A stretch of 64,000 nt of DNA, taken from contig JAVBTR010000022.1 of assembly GCA_031556065.1 (NCBI GenBank), positions 1 to 64,000 on the forward strand. Direction: 5' to 3'. Made by a program: the position numbers and the translations under genes. Under the pieces are notes generated by a model. It ran no database searches and had not been told where the DNA came from. It saw only the letters and a program-made list of their open reading frames with translations. Of the stretch, positions 17,166 through 26,033 are shown piece after piece (positions within the stretch are counted from its first letter, which is position 1; each line of letters opens with the position of its first letter). This DNA comes from JAVBTR01 sp031556065 (lineage in GTDB: Bacteria > Bacillota > Clostridia > Christensenellales > Aristaeellaceae).

Positions 17166-17984
17166 ATGAAAAAAATGATTTTCGCAATAATGATATTGTT
17201 CATGGCCATGCCCACAGGTCTGGCCCAAGGGGTGGTGGTGGATGCCTCCGCACCCTATGATACCGTTGCCAGCACCCAATATCTGGTGGTCACATACCCT
17301 GTAGGGGCCACCGCCCAAAATGTATCCATCAACGTAACCCAAACGGATACCGGCGCGGCAGTGTTCACCAAGGCCTACGGAGAAATCGCCGGAGGCTTTT
17401 ACTCCGACGATATTTACCTGAAAAATCCTGGCCAGTACCTGATCGATTTAACGGTTGGAGGCGACACCTTTTCCTTCCATTTTACCAGAACCCTTCTGCG
17501 CTTAAACGATAACACTGCCTGCTCTTACGGCGTCCGCCTGCAGGACCGCGGCAAGGATGAATCCTGGCTGATGGGTACCGCTGTGGATTTGACTTCCAGC
17601 GGCACCTGCACTTATCCCCTTGTGGCCAGCAACAAATATGTGATCGGCAGCGTCACCATCTCTGTTAATAGCGAAAGTCTTTTGGTAGATTACGCTTTGG
17701 AGCAGGGGCTATCGGAGGAAATCAGCCAGCAAGCCCTGTACGTGTTTACGGATTTAAACGATCTTTCCTTAAACCAATTGCGCCTGCACAGCACCTATGG
17801 CTTTGGCAGCCCTATCTCCATTGCCAACGAGTTGAGCGGCGCTACCCAGTGCATTGTTTACATGCCTATTACTTTAAGCTATGACCCTAACGGCTTGGCC
17901 GTTTTTGAATACCAAAGCGATCGGGGGCAGACGGCCATTTGGGAGCAGATGGAGCAAATGGAGGCGCTTGATTCCGTAGGTTAG
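17166..17984 (+). CDS. Secreted protein of unknown function
   Basis: A 272-aa protein with an N-terminal signal peptide (MKKMIFAIMILFMAMPTGLA, cleavage likely after GLA or AQG). The rest looks beta-rich: an Ig-like or fibronectin-like segment about 25-115 (YLVVTYPVGATAQNVSINV, GQYLIDLTVGGDTFSFHF) and a second segment about 120-270. I see no catalytic motif and no anchor. AAGGAGGG precedes the ATG. It is followed two bases later by a lipase-like gene and is probably in one operon with it, so the two may act together; that is inference. Confidence 0.6.
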   Translation: MKKMIFAIMILFMAMPTGLAQGVVVDASAPYDTVASTQYLVVTYPVGATAQNVSINVTQTDTGAAVFTKAYGEIAGGFYSDDIYLKNPGQYLIDLTVGGDTFSFHFTRTLLRLNDNTACSYGVRLQDRGKDESWLMGTAVDLTSSGTCTYPLVASNKYVIGSVTISVNSESLLVDYALEQGLSEEISQQALYVFTDLNDLSLNQLRLHSTYGFGSPISIANELSGATQCIVYMPITLSYDPNGLAVFEYQSDRGQTAIWEQMEQMEALDSVG

Positions 17985-17998
17985 GAGTGATTATCACG

Positions 17999-19591
17999 GT
18001 GAAAAAGCCGCCCGTTCATGGGCGTTACACACAGGTAGACATAGGTGGCACCAGCTCTTTCTTTAACCCCTGGGCCCCGGACCCGTTTGGCATGCTCAGG
18101 CCCCAAATGGATTTGGACGCCCTGCGGCTTTCTATGGAACTGGCTGCCTCCAGCTATGATTTAAACATCGATCAGTTCTTAAATGCGGGTTGGACAGATA
18201 TCAGTGTGCAGGCGGAAACAAGGCTGTTTACGGGCATGAACCGCCCCGCGCCCAACCTGGACACCAAGGAAAAAGTAAAAAGCAATTGGGGCTTCTTCCG
18301 TTCCCGGCGGGATGCCACCAGCACCAATCCCATCAGCCAGGTGCGGGGTATGCTGCGCCAGTTCAAGGTGTCGGAATCCGGCAAGGTGCTGGTAATGGCT
18401 AAAAAGCAGGATGACAGTCATTATGTGATCGCCATTGGATTTATGGGCACCAGCGGCAAGGTAGCAGATTGGTTCGCTAATTTCCGCATGACAACGGAGG
18501 GCGGCTTCCACAAAGGCTTTTACCAGCTGGCACGCCAATTTGAAAGCAATGAAAACAAAATTCTCTTCCCGGATATCGCCTCTGATCTGGGGCTGGAAGC
18601 CTTAACCCTTTCAGATATTTTGCGGGAATGCACCAAACAGGATAGCCGCTTTCAACTCTGGATGGCAGGTCACAGCCAGGGCGGGGCGGTTATGCAGGTA
18701 TATACCCATTTTAAAATTCAAGAAGACACGCTAAACCCCCATACCATAGTGGGTTATGGCTTTGCATCCCCCTCCTGCGCCCTTGCCAATGAACAGGTTG
18801 ATCCAGGCGCATACCCGCTTTTTCATGTGCTCAACAGCGACGATTTTGTGCCCCACATGGGGTCCCAGGTGCATTTCGGGCTTATGATGACTTACCCGGC
18901 CACTAAAACCATCCGTGAAAATTGTTATACTTGGCCCACCGATGAACAATCGGTGGCGCTTCGGGCCAAACTCCGGCGCATTACCAACCGTATGGTGGAT
19001 ACCCCTGCCTGCATGGAAACCAGCTTGGCCTATATTGAAACTTTGCTTAAACACCCGGCGGATGAAATCACCAGTGCTTTAAGCCAATTGAACATCCGCT
19101 TTGTGCCGATCAAGTCCCTTATTTCCTTCACCAATCAAAAGGATTATGACATCATCCGTTTTTTAAGGCGACAGGTAAATGTGGCATACACGGAGCTCAC
19201 CGGCGCGCCAATGGACGGGGATAAATTAATTGCTATTCAAAAGCAGCTTGAGCCCTTGGTGGAGGCTATAGGGATTACCAAATTATCGGCCGCCCTAAGC
19301 AACCTTATGCTCAACCCCCACCACCTGGTAGCTTCAAAGGGGGCCATGTATGGCAGCTACCAATATATTGTGAACAAGGGCACCCATCGGCTGCAATACT
19401 CGGTTTGGTCAAAGGGCAAGTTCCCTGAGCGCATCTGGTATGATGGCCATGAGCAGGAGGAATCCGCTGCCCAGGCGCCTGGCTTATTGGTACGCCGCAA
19501 CCCAAAAGCGCCTAAGCGGTCCCCCAAGAACAACAAGGGCATTACAGGCTATTCCAGCAGCCGCCGGATGAATAGCAAAAAAACTTTATAA
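17999..19591 (+). CDS. Lipase class 3-like alpha/beta hydrolase
   Basis: A 530-aa protein with the nucleophile elbow GHSQGG (Ser near 226 of this start) and, before it, FMGTSGKVADWFANF, corresponding to the oxyanion region of fungal-type class 3 lipases. A downstream Asp in LFHVLNSDDFVPHM fits the catalytic acid. No signal peptide is visible, so it seems cytosolic even though its neighbour is secreted. About 190 C-terminal residues beyond the lipase core have no family I recognise and end in a basic tail. Start choice: AGGAG at 17983-17987 is spaced for GTG 17999; GTG 17987 overlaps that SD and is less likely. The substrate is unknown. Confidence 0.65.
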   Translation: MKKPPVHGRYTQVDIGGTSSFFNPWAPDPFGMLRPQMDLDALRLSMELAASSYDLNIDQFLNAGWTDISVQAETRLFTGMNRPAPNLDTKEKVKSNWGFFRSRRDATSTNPISQVRGMLRQFKVSESGKVLVMAKKQDDSHYVIAIGFMGTSGKVADWFANFRMTTEGGFHKGFYQLARQFESNENKILFPDIASDLGLEALTLSDILRECTKQDSRFQLWMAGHSQGGAVMQVYTHFKIQEDTLNPHTIVGYGFASPSCALANEQVDPGAYPLFHVLNSDDFVPHMGSQVHFGLMMTYPATKTIRENCYTWPTDEQSVALRAKLRRITNRMVDTPACMETSLAYIETLLKHPADEITSALSQLNIRFVPIKSLISFTNQKDYDIIRFLRRQVNVAYTELTGAPMDGDKLIAIQKQLEPLVEAIGITKLSAALSNLMLNPHHLVASKGAMYGSYQYIVNKGTHRLQYSVWSKGKFPERIWYDGHEQEESAAQAPGLLVRRNPKAPKRSPKNNKGITGYSSSRRMNSKKTL

Positions 19592-19645
19592 AAACAGTCA
19601 TTTCAAGTAGAATAGCGTTATATTCAAATTTAAGGAGGAATCGCT

Positions 19646-21022
19646 ATGAGCCAGATCCCCTATAAGATTTACCTCTCTGAAAATGAGATTCCAAAATATT
19701 GGTACAACATTCGCGCGGATATGAAAACCGATCATCGGCCAATTTTGAACCCGGCCACCCTGGAGCCAGCTACTTTGAGCGATCTGGAACCGGTTTTCTG
19801 CACAGAATTGGCCAAGCAAGAATTGAATAACACAGACAGGTTTATCGAAATCCCCAAGCCCGTACACGATTTTTACAAGATGTACCGCCCCGCACCCCTG
19901 GTAAGGGCTTACTTTCTGGAAAAAGCGCTGGATACTCCGGCCAAGATTTATTATAAGTTCGAAGGCAACAACACCTCTGGCAGCCACAAACTGAATTCCG
20001 CCATTGCCCAGGCTTATTATGCCAAGGAGCAGGGCATTAAGCATTTAACAACGGAAACCGGCGCCGGCCAGTGGGGCACTGCCCTTTCCATGGCCTGCGG
20101 GTTTTTCGATTTAGACTTGCAGGTGTATATGGTAAAGGTTTCGGCGGAGCAAAAGCCCTACCGGAAAGCTGTTATGGAAACCTATGGCGCCAAGGTGACA
20201 CCTTCCCCCTCCAACACCACCAACGTAGGCCGCAAGATGCTTGAAGAAAATCCTACGTCCACCGGCTCTTTGGGAACAGCCATATCCGAGGCCGTGGAAG
20301 TCGCCGTAAGCCAGCCCAATACCCGGTATGTGCTGGGCAGTGTATTGAACCAGGTGCTGCTGCACCAGTCCATTATCGGGCTGGAAGCCAAGGCGGCCAT
20401 GGAGAAATATGATCTTTACCCGGACGTGATTATCGGCTGCGCCGGCGGCGGGTCCAACCTGGGCGGCTTGATGGGGCCCTTTATGGCGGATAAATTACAA
20501 GGGAAGAAGGCGCCCTACTTTATCGCGGTGGAACCTGCTTCCTGCCCGTCGCTGACAAGGGGCAGGTTTGCCTATGATTTTTGCGATACGGGAAAGGTTA
20601 CGCCCCTGGCCAAAATGTATACGCTGGGATGCACTTTTATTCCCTCCGGTTCCCATTCAGGTGGGCTAAGGTACCATGGGATGAGCCCCATCTTAAGCCA
20701 ACTTTATCATGATGGGTATATCGATGAAGCCCGGGCCGTGGAACAGACTAAGGTCTTTGAAGCGGCAAAGCTATTTGCCAAGGTGGAGGGCTTGCTTCCC
20801 GCGCCGGAATCCAGCCACGCTATCAGGGTGGCCATTGATGAGGCGCTGAAGTGCAAAGAAACCGGGGAAGAAAAGACGATTTTGTTTGGATTGACGGGCA
20901 CCGGTTACTTCGACCTGGCCGCGTACATGAAGTATAACGAGGGGACCATGTCCGACAGCATTCCCACAGATGAAGAGTTACAAAAGGGCTTCGCGGGCAT
21001 CCCGGACGTAGGCAATAGGTAA
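19646..21022 (+). CDS. Tryptophan synthase beta-like protein, TrpB2 type
   Basis: A PLP enzyme of 458 aa. The PLP Lys is near 115 in SGSHKLNSAIAQA, followed by TTETGAGQWG and the phosphate-binding CAGGGSNLGG, the pattern of the TrpB2 (non-canonical) branch. TrpB2 proteins carry a longer N-terminus, as here, and join indole with serine to make tryptophan. No trpA or other trp gene is near, so it may salvage free indole or serve another PLP reaction; that is inference. AAGGAGG precedes the ATG. It stands alone, ahead of the nested palindrome region. Confidence 0.88.
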   Translation: MSQIPYKIYLSENEIPKYWYNIRADMKTDHRPILNPATLEPATLSDLEPVFCTELAKQELNNTDRFIEIPKPVHDFYKMYRPAPLVRAYFLEKALDTPAKIYYKFEGNNTSGSHKLNSAIAQAYYAKEQGIKHLTTETGAGQWGTALSMACGFFDLDLQVYMVKVSAEQKPYRKAVMETYGAKVTPSPSNTTNVGRKMLEENPTSTGSLGTAISEAVEVAVSQPNTRYVLGSVLNQVLLHQSIIGLEAKAAMEKYDLYPDVIIGCAGGGSNLGGLMGPFMADKLQGKKAPYFIAVEPASCPSLTRGRFAYDFCDTGKVTPLAKMYTLGCTFIPSGSHSGGLRYHGMSPILSQLYHDGYIDEARAVEQTKVFEAAKLFAKVEGLLPAPESSHAIRVAIDEALKCKETGEEKTILFGLTGTGYFDLAAYMKYNEGTMSDSIPTDEELQKGFAGIPDVGNR

Positions 21023-21044
21023 AGGGGTTTTATACACGCCAAGA

Positions 21045-21202
21045 GGCTGTGGCAATAAGTAGAAACGCTGGGACGCTGTCCCAGCCCCGGTTTAAGGGTC
21101 GGTTGACCCTTGAAAATCCCATCATGGGATCAAAGGGATGTATCCCTTTGCGGGTTCCAAGGGCAGGGCCCTTGGCGTTTCTTTTTTCTTATTGCAACAG
21201 CC
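21045..21202. repeat. MITE-like nested palindromic element
   Basis: Outer arms 21045-21059 and 21188-21202 are complementary over 14 of 15 bases (GGCTGTTGCAATAAG type), then 21063-21067 pairs with 21176-21180. Inside lie five consecutive short hairpins: 21067-21085, 21094-21111, 21116-21130, 21132-21149 and 21157-21175, with stems of 7-8 bp and loops of 1-4 bases. There is no coding capacity. It separates the convergent trpB2-like and GntR genes and may also act as a terminator (T run at 21182-21187). No clear target-site duplication is seen. Confidence 0.7.
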
Positions 21203-21215
21203 CTTTTTATTTGCT

Positions 21216-21938
21216 TTATTGCTCATCACTTAAAAAACCAGTTTCACCTTGCTGCATATTGCGCACAATCACAAGCAAATGCCTTCGCATGGCCAGGGAA
21301 GCGCCCAGCCCGTCCCGGGCACAAAGGGCCTTCACAATTTCCTTGTGCGCATTCAGGGCCTGTTCCCGCATATCCGGCCGCTGGTTCATAAGGGCATTCC
21401 AGCTTAAAAGCCCATCATCCGTCAGGGGTGCCCAAAGCCTTGCAATCACTTCATTGTGCGCGGCCTTGACGATAGCCGTATGAAACGCGTGATCGTGGGC
21501 AGTAAAATCCGGCGCATAAATCCGGCTGCGCGCTTCTGAAATTTCTTCCAGCTGCGCAATTTCCCTCAATTCTTTATCGCTGGCTCGTTCCGCCGCCAAG
21601 CGTACAATCTCCGGCTCCAAAATAAGCCGTGTTTCATACCAGTTCAGCATCAATTGCTTATTCCGGGGCAGCTTGCTCAGCCCCAATGGATCCTCCTGCA
21701 TGCCGGGCTGTTCCGTTACATAAGTGCCTGCCCCCCGCTTGATCCGAAGAACCCCGCCTGCTACAAGCAGCTTGATCGCCTCGCGGATAGAGGTGCGGCT
21801 CACCCCCAGCTCATCTGCCAGCTGCCGCTCATTGGGTAATTTATCTCCGGGCTTATAGAGCCGCTGAACCAAAATCATATTACTTATTTTATCCGCAACG
21901 TTCTGGGATAAGGATGTAAAGGGCACTTCCAACAGCAC
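21216..21938 (-). CDS. GntR/FadR-family transcriptional regulator
   Basis: A 240-aa regulator. Residues about 10-75 form a winged helix with the GntR marks KPGDKLPNERQLADELGVSR and GAGTYV; residues about 95-225 form an FCD domain (all-helical, often metal- and organic-acid-binding) with conserved Asp/His positions in DFTAHDHAFHTAIVKAAHN. FadR-group members usually respond to organic acids, amino acids or sugar acids. Start is uncertain: GTG 21938, TTG 21932 or GTG 21926. It is transcribed divergently from the amino-acid permease and is a candidate regulator of it. Confidence 0.88.
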   Translation of the reverse strand: MLLEVPFTSLSQNVADKISNMILVQRLYKPGDKLPNERQLADELGVSRTSIREAIKLLVAGGVLRIKRGAGTYVTEQPGMQEDPLGLSKLPRNKQLMLNWYETRLILEPEIVRLAAERASDKELREIAQLEEISEARSRIYAPDFTAHDHAFHTAIVKAAHNEVIARLWAPLTDDGLLSWNALMNQRPDMREQALNAHKEIVKALCARDGLGASLAMRRHLLVIVRNMQQGETGFLSDEQ

Positions 21939-21977
21939 CTTTCATTCATTCAATCAGGCTTACAGTCATTTCGCTTT

Positions 21978-22006
21978 ATTATACCCTTTGTCCCACCAAG
22001 TTGCAA
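21978..22006 (-). promoter_or_regulatory. Promoter of the GntR regulator
   Basis: On the minus strand TTGCAA (22006-22001) and TATAAT (21983-21978) with a 17-base spacer, 40 bases upstream of the regulator start. Confidence 0.75.
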
Positions 22007-22074
22007 CTTTGAACGCGAATCATTCTTTACATCCTACCAAAATCATTAATTTTGAAAATTTGAACAAAATATAG

Positions 22075-22104
22075 TTGACAAGAATGTGCTATATATGCTA
22101 TTTT
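22075..22104 (+). promoter_or_regulatory. Promoter of the amino-acid permease
   Basis: TTGACA at 22075-22080 and TATTTT at 22099-22104, spacer 18. The 5' untranslated region of about 120 bases contains an SD-like AAGGAGG (22137-22143) and a 7-bp inverted repeat AGGGTAG/CTACCCT. The TTGACA side lies about 70 bases from the divergent GntR promoter, so one operator could serve both. Confidence 0.6.
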
Positions 22105-22234
22105 ATAAAAAAGACATCATACCAATTTTAAAAAGCAAGGAGGGTAGCACTATTTATCATCTTGCGCTGTTTCTACCCTTAGGACTGACCGTCGTCGTTT
22201 TAACCAAGTTTAATAAGGATAAGGAGATGCTTGT

Positions 22235-23587
22235 ATGGTATCGGCTGAAAAGAAAACAATTCAACCGGCGCAAAAAAAATTAACCTTCTGGGATTTGACC
22301 TTTATCGCTTCAGGCTTGACCATTGGGGCCGGAGTTGTAACCATCGTTGGGCAAGCCATCGGTGTAACGGGGCCTTCGGCTTGGCTATCCTACCTGATGG
22401 CTATTATCTGGGGTTTTTGCATTTGCCTGCCCTATCTGTTCATCGGCTCGGCCATCGTGGTAAAGGGTGGCCTGTACAGTGTGGTTGAACAGCTTTTAAG
22501 CAAGCGCCTTTCTGGCATTTTCGGCGTAGCGCTTCTGCTCAACGCCATCAATTTAGCACTCTTTTCCTCCGCCACAGGCGCTTATATCAATTCGCTGTTT
22601 CCCGGCGTCAATATCAAATTAATCGCATTAATTACCCTGACGCTCTTTTACGCTATTAATATGCTGGGCATCGATATTTTCGTAAAAGTCCAGCGCGCCC
22701 TGACCGTTATCCTCATTGCTGCACTGTTTGCCTTTGGCCTGTACGGCCTTTTCAACATTCGCCAGCCTGAAGTTTTCGCTTTCACTTCCCCCACCTTCTT
22801 CAAAGGTGGCTGGGATGGCTTCTTGGGCGGCGCCACACTGCTGCTTTTCTCCACAGTGGCTTACCAGCAGGTTGTTAATTTCGGCGGCAACGCCATCGAT
22901 TCCAAGCGGGATATTCCCCGGGCCATGCTCGCCACAGTAGGTATCATTACAGTTTTGTACCTGCTGGTAGCCATTACTGCCGCCGGCGTTCTTCCCATTG
23001 AAGAAGTGGCCAACAAGCCCCTTACACTGGTTGCAAAATCCATGTTCTCCTTCCCTGTGGCTGTGGCCTTCGTCTGTATGGGCCCCATCATGGCTTTGGT
23101 AACCACCTTGAACGGCAACTTTGCCAACTTCTCAAGGCCCTTGCTCCAAACCGCCGCCGACGGCTGGCTGCCTGCCTCCTTCGCCAAAACAAACAAGCGC
23201 GGCGCGCCTGTGGTTCTCTTCACTTTAATTTTCATCGTCGCCCTGGTTCCCATTCTATTCGATCTGAATGTGAATGACATCACCCGCAACTTCGTTTTAA
23301 TCACAAACATCAGCTCCTTCTTCATCTTCCTGTGTGCATGGAACATTCCAAGACGTGCCCCCGATGCATGGAAAAATAGCAAGCTAAATAAGATTCCCAA
23401 GCCTGTTTATTATGCTATAATGGTTATATCTGGATTGCTTCTGGCCTATTCCACCTACATTCAGGTTCGTAATCTGAACATCAGCGTAGTGATCGTTACT
23501 GTGGTCATCTATGCAGTGATCATTGGCTTGACGCAGTTCCGCTACCAAAAGGGTCTTGTTAAGTTCGGTGATGATTCTAAGAATTAA
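22235..23587 (+). CDS. Amino-acid permease, APC superfamily
   Basis: A 450-aa membrane transporter with about twelve helices. Helix 1 contains FIASGLTIGAGVVTIVGQAIG, with the glycine-rich GLTIGAG break typical of APC transporters' substrate and ion site, and the soluble N-terminus is short. The transported amino acid cannot be told from sequence. AAGGAG lies seven bases before the ATG at 22235. An HSL-type esterase follows after 9 bases, presumably in the same operon. Divergent GntR is the likely regulator. Confidence 0.88.
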   Translation: MVSAEKKTIQPAQKKLTFWDLTFIASGLTIGAGVVTIVGQAIGVTGPSAWLSYLMAIIWGFCICLPYLFIGSAIVVKGGLYSVVEQLLSKRLSGIFGVALLLNAINLALFSSATGAYINSLFPGVNIKLIALITLTLFYAINMLGIDIFVKVQRALTVILIAALFAFGLYGLFNIRQPEVFAFTSPTFFKGGWDGFLGGATLLLFSTVAYQQVVNFGGNAIDSKRDIPRAMLATVGIITVLYLLVAITAAGVLPIEEVANKPLTLVAKSMFSFPVAVAFVCMGPIMALVTTLNGNFANFSRPLLQTAADGWLPASFAKTNKRGAPVVLFTLIFIVALVPILFDLNVNDITRNFVLITNISSFFIFLCAWNIPRRAPDAWKNSKLNKIPKPVYYAIMVISGLLLAYSTYIQVRNLNISVVIVTVVIYAVIIGLTQFRYQKGLVKFGDDSKN

Positions 23588-23596
23588 GGTGATAAA

Positions 23597-24544
23597 ATGA
23601 AGATTTTTCCCGAAAAAGGGTACGAAGTACTCTGGCAATTGGAAATGACCACTAAAACCAACCCCTCCCCAGAAGAAAAGGCCAAGCATGAAGCCACGGT
23701 TAAAAAGCTGACCCAGTTGGAGACCTTTCACCAGCCCGAAAACATGATTGTGAAGGATTTCCAAATCCCCGGGCTCAATGGTGCGCCAGAGATCACCCTG
23801 CGCATGTACCGCATGAAGGATGCCGGAACAACGCCGCTTTTAATCGACATACATGGCGGCGGGTTTGTAGCGGGCGATTTAAACAAGGATAACAACCGCT
23901 GCGCTTACTATACCCTGAATGTTCCCTGCACAACGATCCAGGTAGGTTACCGTCTGGCTCCAGGCTCGGTTTTCCCTGCGCAAATCGAAGATTGCTACGC
24001 AGCGCTATTATGGGCCTACGATCATGCGGATGAAATTGGCATCGACAAGACCAAGATCGCCCTGCACGGCTCCTCCGCCGGCGGCAGCCTGGTGGCTGGC
24101 CTGGCCCTTTATTCCCGGGATCATGGCGGTCCTAGAATCTGCTTACAGATCATGCAATACCCCACAGTGGATCACGGCCAGCTACGGCCGTCCGCCATGC
24201 ACTTTTTCGACAAAGCGCCCATCTGTTCCGGCAGCAATTACATGGAAGCAAACAAAACATACTTGGGCGGTTATGACGGCACCCTGCCATCCTACTACGC
24301 CGTGCCTGCTTTATGCCCCGATTTAGGCGGCTTGCCCCCTGCGGCTATCGTAACCTGCGAATATGACTGTCTGCGGGACGACGGCATCGCTTATGCCTCC
24401 AAGCTTATGGCCTTTGGCATTCCCTGCGAGCTCTACTCTCTCCCTCGGATACCCCACGCCTTCGATCTGATCGATGAGCCGCGCACCCGCTGGATTAGAG
24501 AAGGCCTTTGCCTGTCGCTGAAGCGCGAGTTTGATTTGCAATAA
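23597..24544 (+). CDS. Alpha/beta hydrolase, hormone-sensitive-lipase type
   Basis: A 315-aa cytosolic esterase. It has the oxyanion motif HGGGF at residues 86-90, the nucleophile motif GSSAGG with Ser near 160, and a late His in RIPHAFDL for the triad, the layout of the HSL/BdAE family that cleaves small acyl esters or amides. The natural substrate is unknown. It follows the amino-acid permease at 9 bases, so its substrate may be an acylated amino acid or peptide that enters through it; this is inference. Repeat stem-loops follow the stop. Confidence 0.85.
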   Translation: MKIFPEKGYEVLWQLEMTTKTNPSPEEKAKHEATVKKLTQLETFHQPENMIVKDFQIPGLNGAPEITLRMYRMKDAGTTPLLIDIHGGGFVAGDLNKDNNRCAYYTLNVPCTTIQVGYRLAPGSVFPAQIEDCYAALLWAYDHADEIGIDKTKIALHGSSAGGSLVAGLALYSRDHGGPRICLQIMQYPTVDHGQLRPSAMHFFDKAPICSGSNYMEANKTYLGGYDGTLPSYYAVPALCPDLGGLPPAAIVTCEYDCLRDDGIAYASKLMAFGIPCELYSLPRIPHAFDLIDEPRTRWIREGLCLSLKREFDLQ

Positions 24545-24550
24545 GGGATT

Positions 24551-24699
24551 TTAAAGGGCATCGCCCTTTAATGGGTTTGGGCAACACCCAACGTCCCCAT
24601 TGAAATCGCAAAACAATACCCAGGTCAAGAAAGCGAAACGATTCTTGACCTGGGTATTGTTTTTAATTTTCAACAGGTTACGTTAGGGCTTTGCCCTAA
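24551..24699. repeat. Composite stem-loop repeat between convergent genes
   Basis: A 9-bp hairpin with 3-base loop (24551-24571), a second short hairpin around 24577-24591, a 22-bp perfect stem (24610-24631 with 24642-24663, 10-base loop; acts as a bidirectional terminator with T tract after 24661), and a third hairpin 24683-24699. The part ACGTTAGGGCTTTGCCCTAA and the ACCCAGGTCAAG stem recur at 50538-50625. Confidence 0.7.
24610..24663. terminator. Bidirectional terminator between esterase and M16 peptidase
   Basis: A perfect 22-bp stem (24610-24631 and 24642-24663) around a 10-base loop, with A tract before and T tract after, lies between two converging genes. Confidence 0.8.
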
Positions 24700-24738
24700 A
24701 ACCCAGCATAGGAATTTGTCCCTTTGCAATCCCCTATT

Positions 24739-25971
24739 TTAGTATCGGCTCGCATTCTTGCCTACTACAGCCATATTGGGCTGGGCATTTAAAATAGCTT
24801 GAGCCATTTTCTCCACATCTTCAATGGTGACTGCATCGATCTTTTTAATCACATCATCCGGGTACTTGGCTTCGTTCAAAAGCAAAATTCCCCGGCCAAT
24901 GGATTGCATCCGCCCAGAGGCGCTTTCCAGCCCCAGCATGTACGAACCCCGAAGCTGAGCCTTGGATTGCTTAAACTCCTTTTCCCCGATACCGCCTTGA
25001 AGCAGCCGCTGAATTTCTCCATGGGTTTCTTCCAGCACAGTCTTGGCGTTTTTCGGAGAGGTTCCCGCGTATAAATTAAAAGTGCCACAGCTGAAATACG
25101 CGCCGGGGTAGGTGTAAATGGTATACGCCATGCCCAATTCTTCACGAATCTTTTGAAACAGCCTGGAAGACATGCCACCGCCCAGAATGTTGTTAAGCAC
25201 CGCCAGGGTATAGCTTAAATCATCCCCCAAAGCCACTCCGGGGTAACCCAGACAGATATGTACCTGTTCCGTATCCTTTTCCTTGAACAGCTTTTGTCCT
25301 TGGAGGGTTGCCATTTTCGGCGGCAGGTCCGGGATGCCCGTGCCCTTCCACGCTCCAAAGGCCTCTTCAATCAGCGCTCTTACCCTGTTCAGGTCGTAAT
25401 TCCCCGCCAGGGAAACCACCACATTTTCAGGCCGGTAATGATGGGCCTGAAAGGTTTTCAAATCGTTCCTGGTATACTTTTCAATCTGCTCATTAGGGCC
25501 TAAAATCGGCATACCCAAGGCCTGATCTCCGAACTGGGCCACTGCCAAAAGATCGTGCACCAAATCCTCCGGGGCATCCTCTGTCATGGCGATTTCTTCC
25601 AGAATCACGCCCCGCTCCTTGTTCAATTCCCCTTCATCCATAACCGAATTCAGCGTTAGGTCCGAAAGAATATCCACTGCCAAGGGCAAATCCTCATCGA
25701 TCACCTTGGCGTAAAAGCAGGTGCAATCCTTGCTGGTAAAAGCATTCAGCTGGCCGCCTACCGCATCCATTTCTTCGGCAATATCCCTGGCAGAACGTTT
25801 TTCCGTTCCCTTAAATACCATGTGTTCAATAAAATGGCTTAACCCGTTTTCGCTGGGGCTTTCCATCATCGAACCCACCCGAATCCACACACCGATGGAG
25901 CAGGAGCGCAAATGAGGCAGCTGCTCTCCCACTACCCGTAAGCCATTTGGCAACATCCATTGATCGTACAT
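24739..25971 (-). CDS. M16-family zinc peptidase (MlpA/YmxG type)
   Basis: A 410-aa soluble peptidase. The inverted zinc-binding motif HFIEH lies at 46-50, with a downstream Glu in the ERGVILEEIAM stretch as third ligand. A second M16 half without the motif follows, the usual two-domain layout. In Bacillus the related MlpA/YmxG gene also follows pnpA, so synteny supports orthology, but the gene symbol is not certain. The ATG at 25971 follows AAAGGAA. It is separated from pnp by a stem-loop (26034-26063), so some readthrough from pnp is likely. Confidence 0.88.
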   Translation of the reverse strand: MYDQWMLPNGLRVVGEQLPHLRSCSIGVWIRVGSMMESPSENGLSHFIEHMVFKGTEKRSARDIAEEMDAVGGQLNAFTSKDCTCFYAKVIDEDLPLAVDILSDLTLNSVMDEGELNKERGVILEEIAMTEDAPEDLVHDLLAVAQFGDQALGMPILGPNEQIEKYTRNDLKTFQAHHYRPENVVVSLAGNYDLNRVRALIEEAFGAWKGTGIPDLPPKMATLQGQKLFKEKDTEQVHICLGYPGVALGDDLSYTLAVLNNILGGGMSSRLFQKIREELGMAYTIYTYPGAYFSCGTFNLYAGTSPKNAKTVLEETHGEIQRLLQGGIGEKEFKQSKAQLRGSYMLGLESASGRMQSIGRGILLLNEAKYPDDVIKKIDAVTIEDVEKMAQAILNAQPNMAVVGKNASRY

Positions 25972-26033
25972 AGCAAATTCCTTTCAGGTTACTATCGGTT
26001 TTAAGTTTCCCCGATTTACCTAAATAATGTAAT

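Noticed and set aside
22086..22283. 65-codon ORF from ATG 22086
   Set aside because: The ATG lies between the -35 and -10 of the permease promoter, so it cannot be in the transcript. Only its 3' part is kept as a low-interest question.
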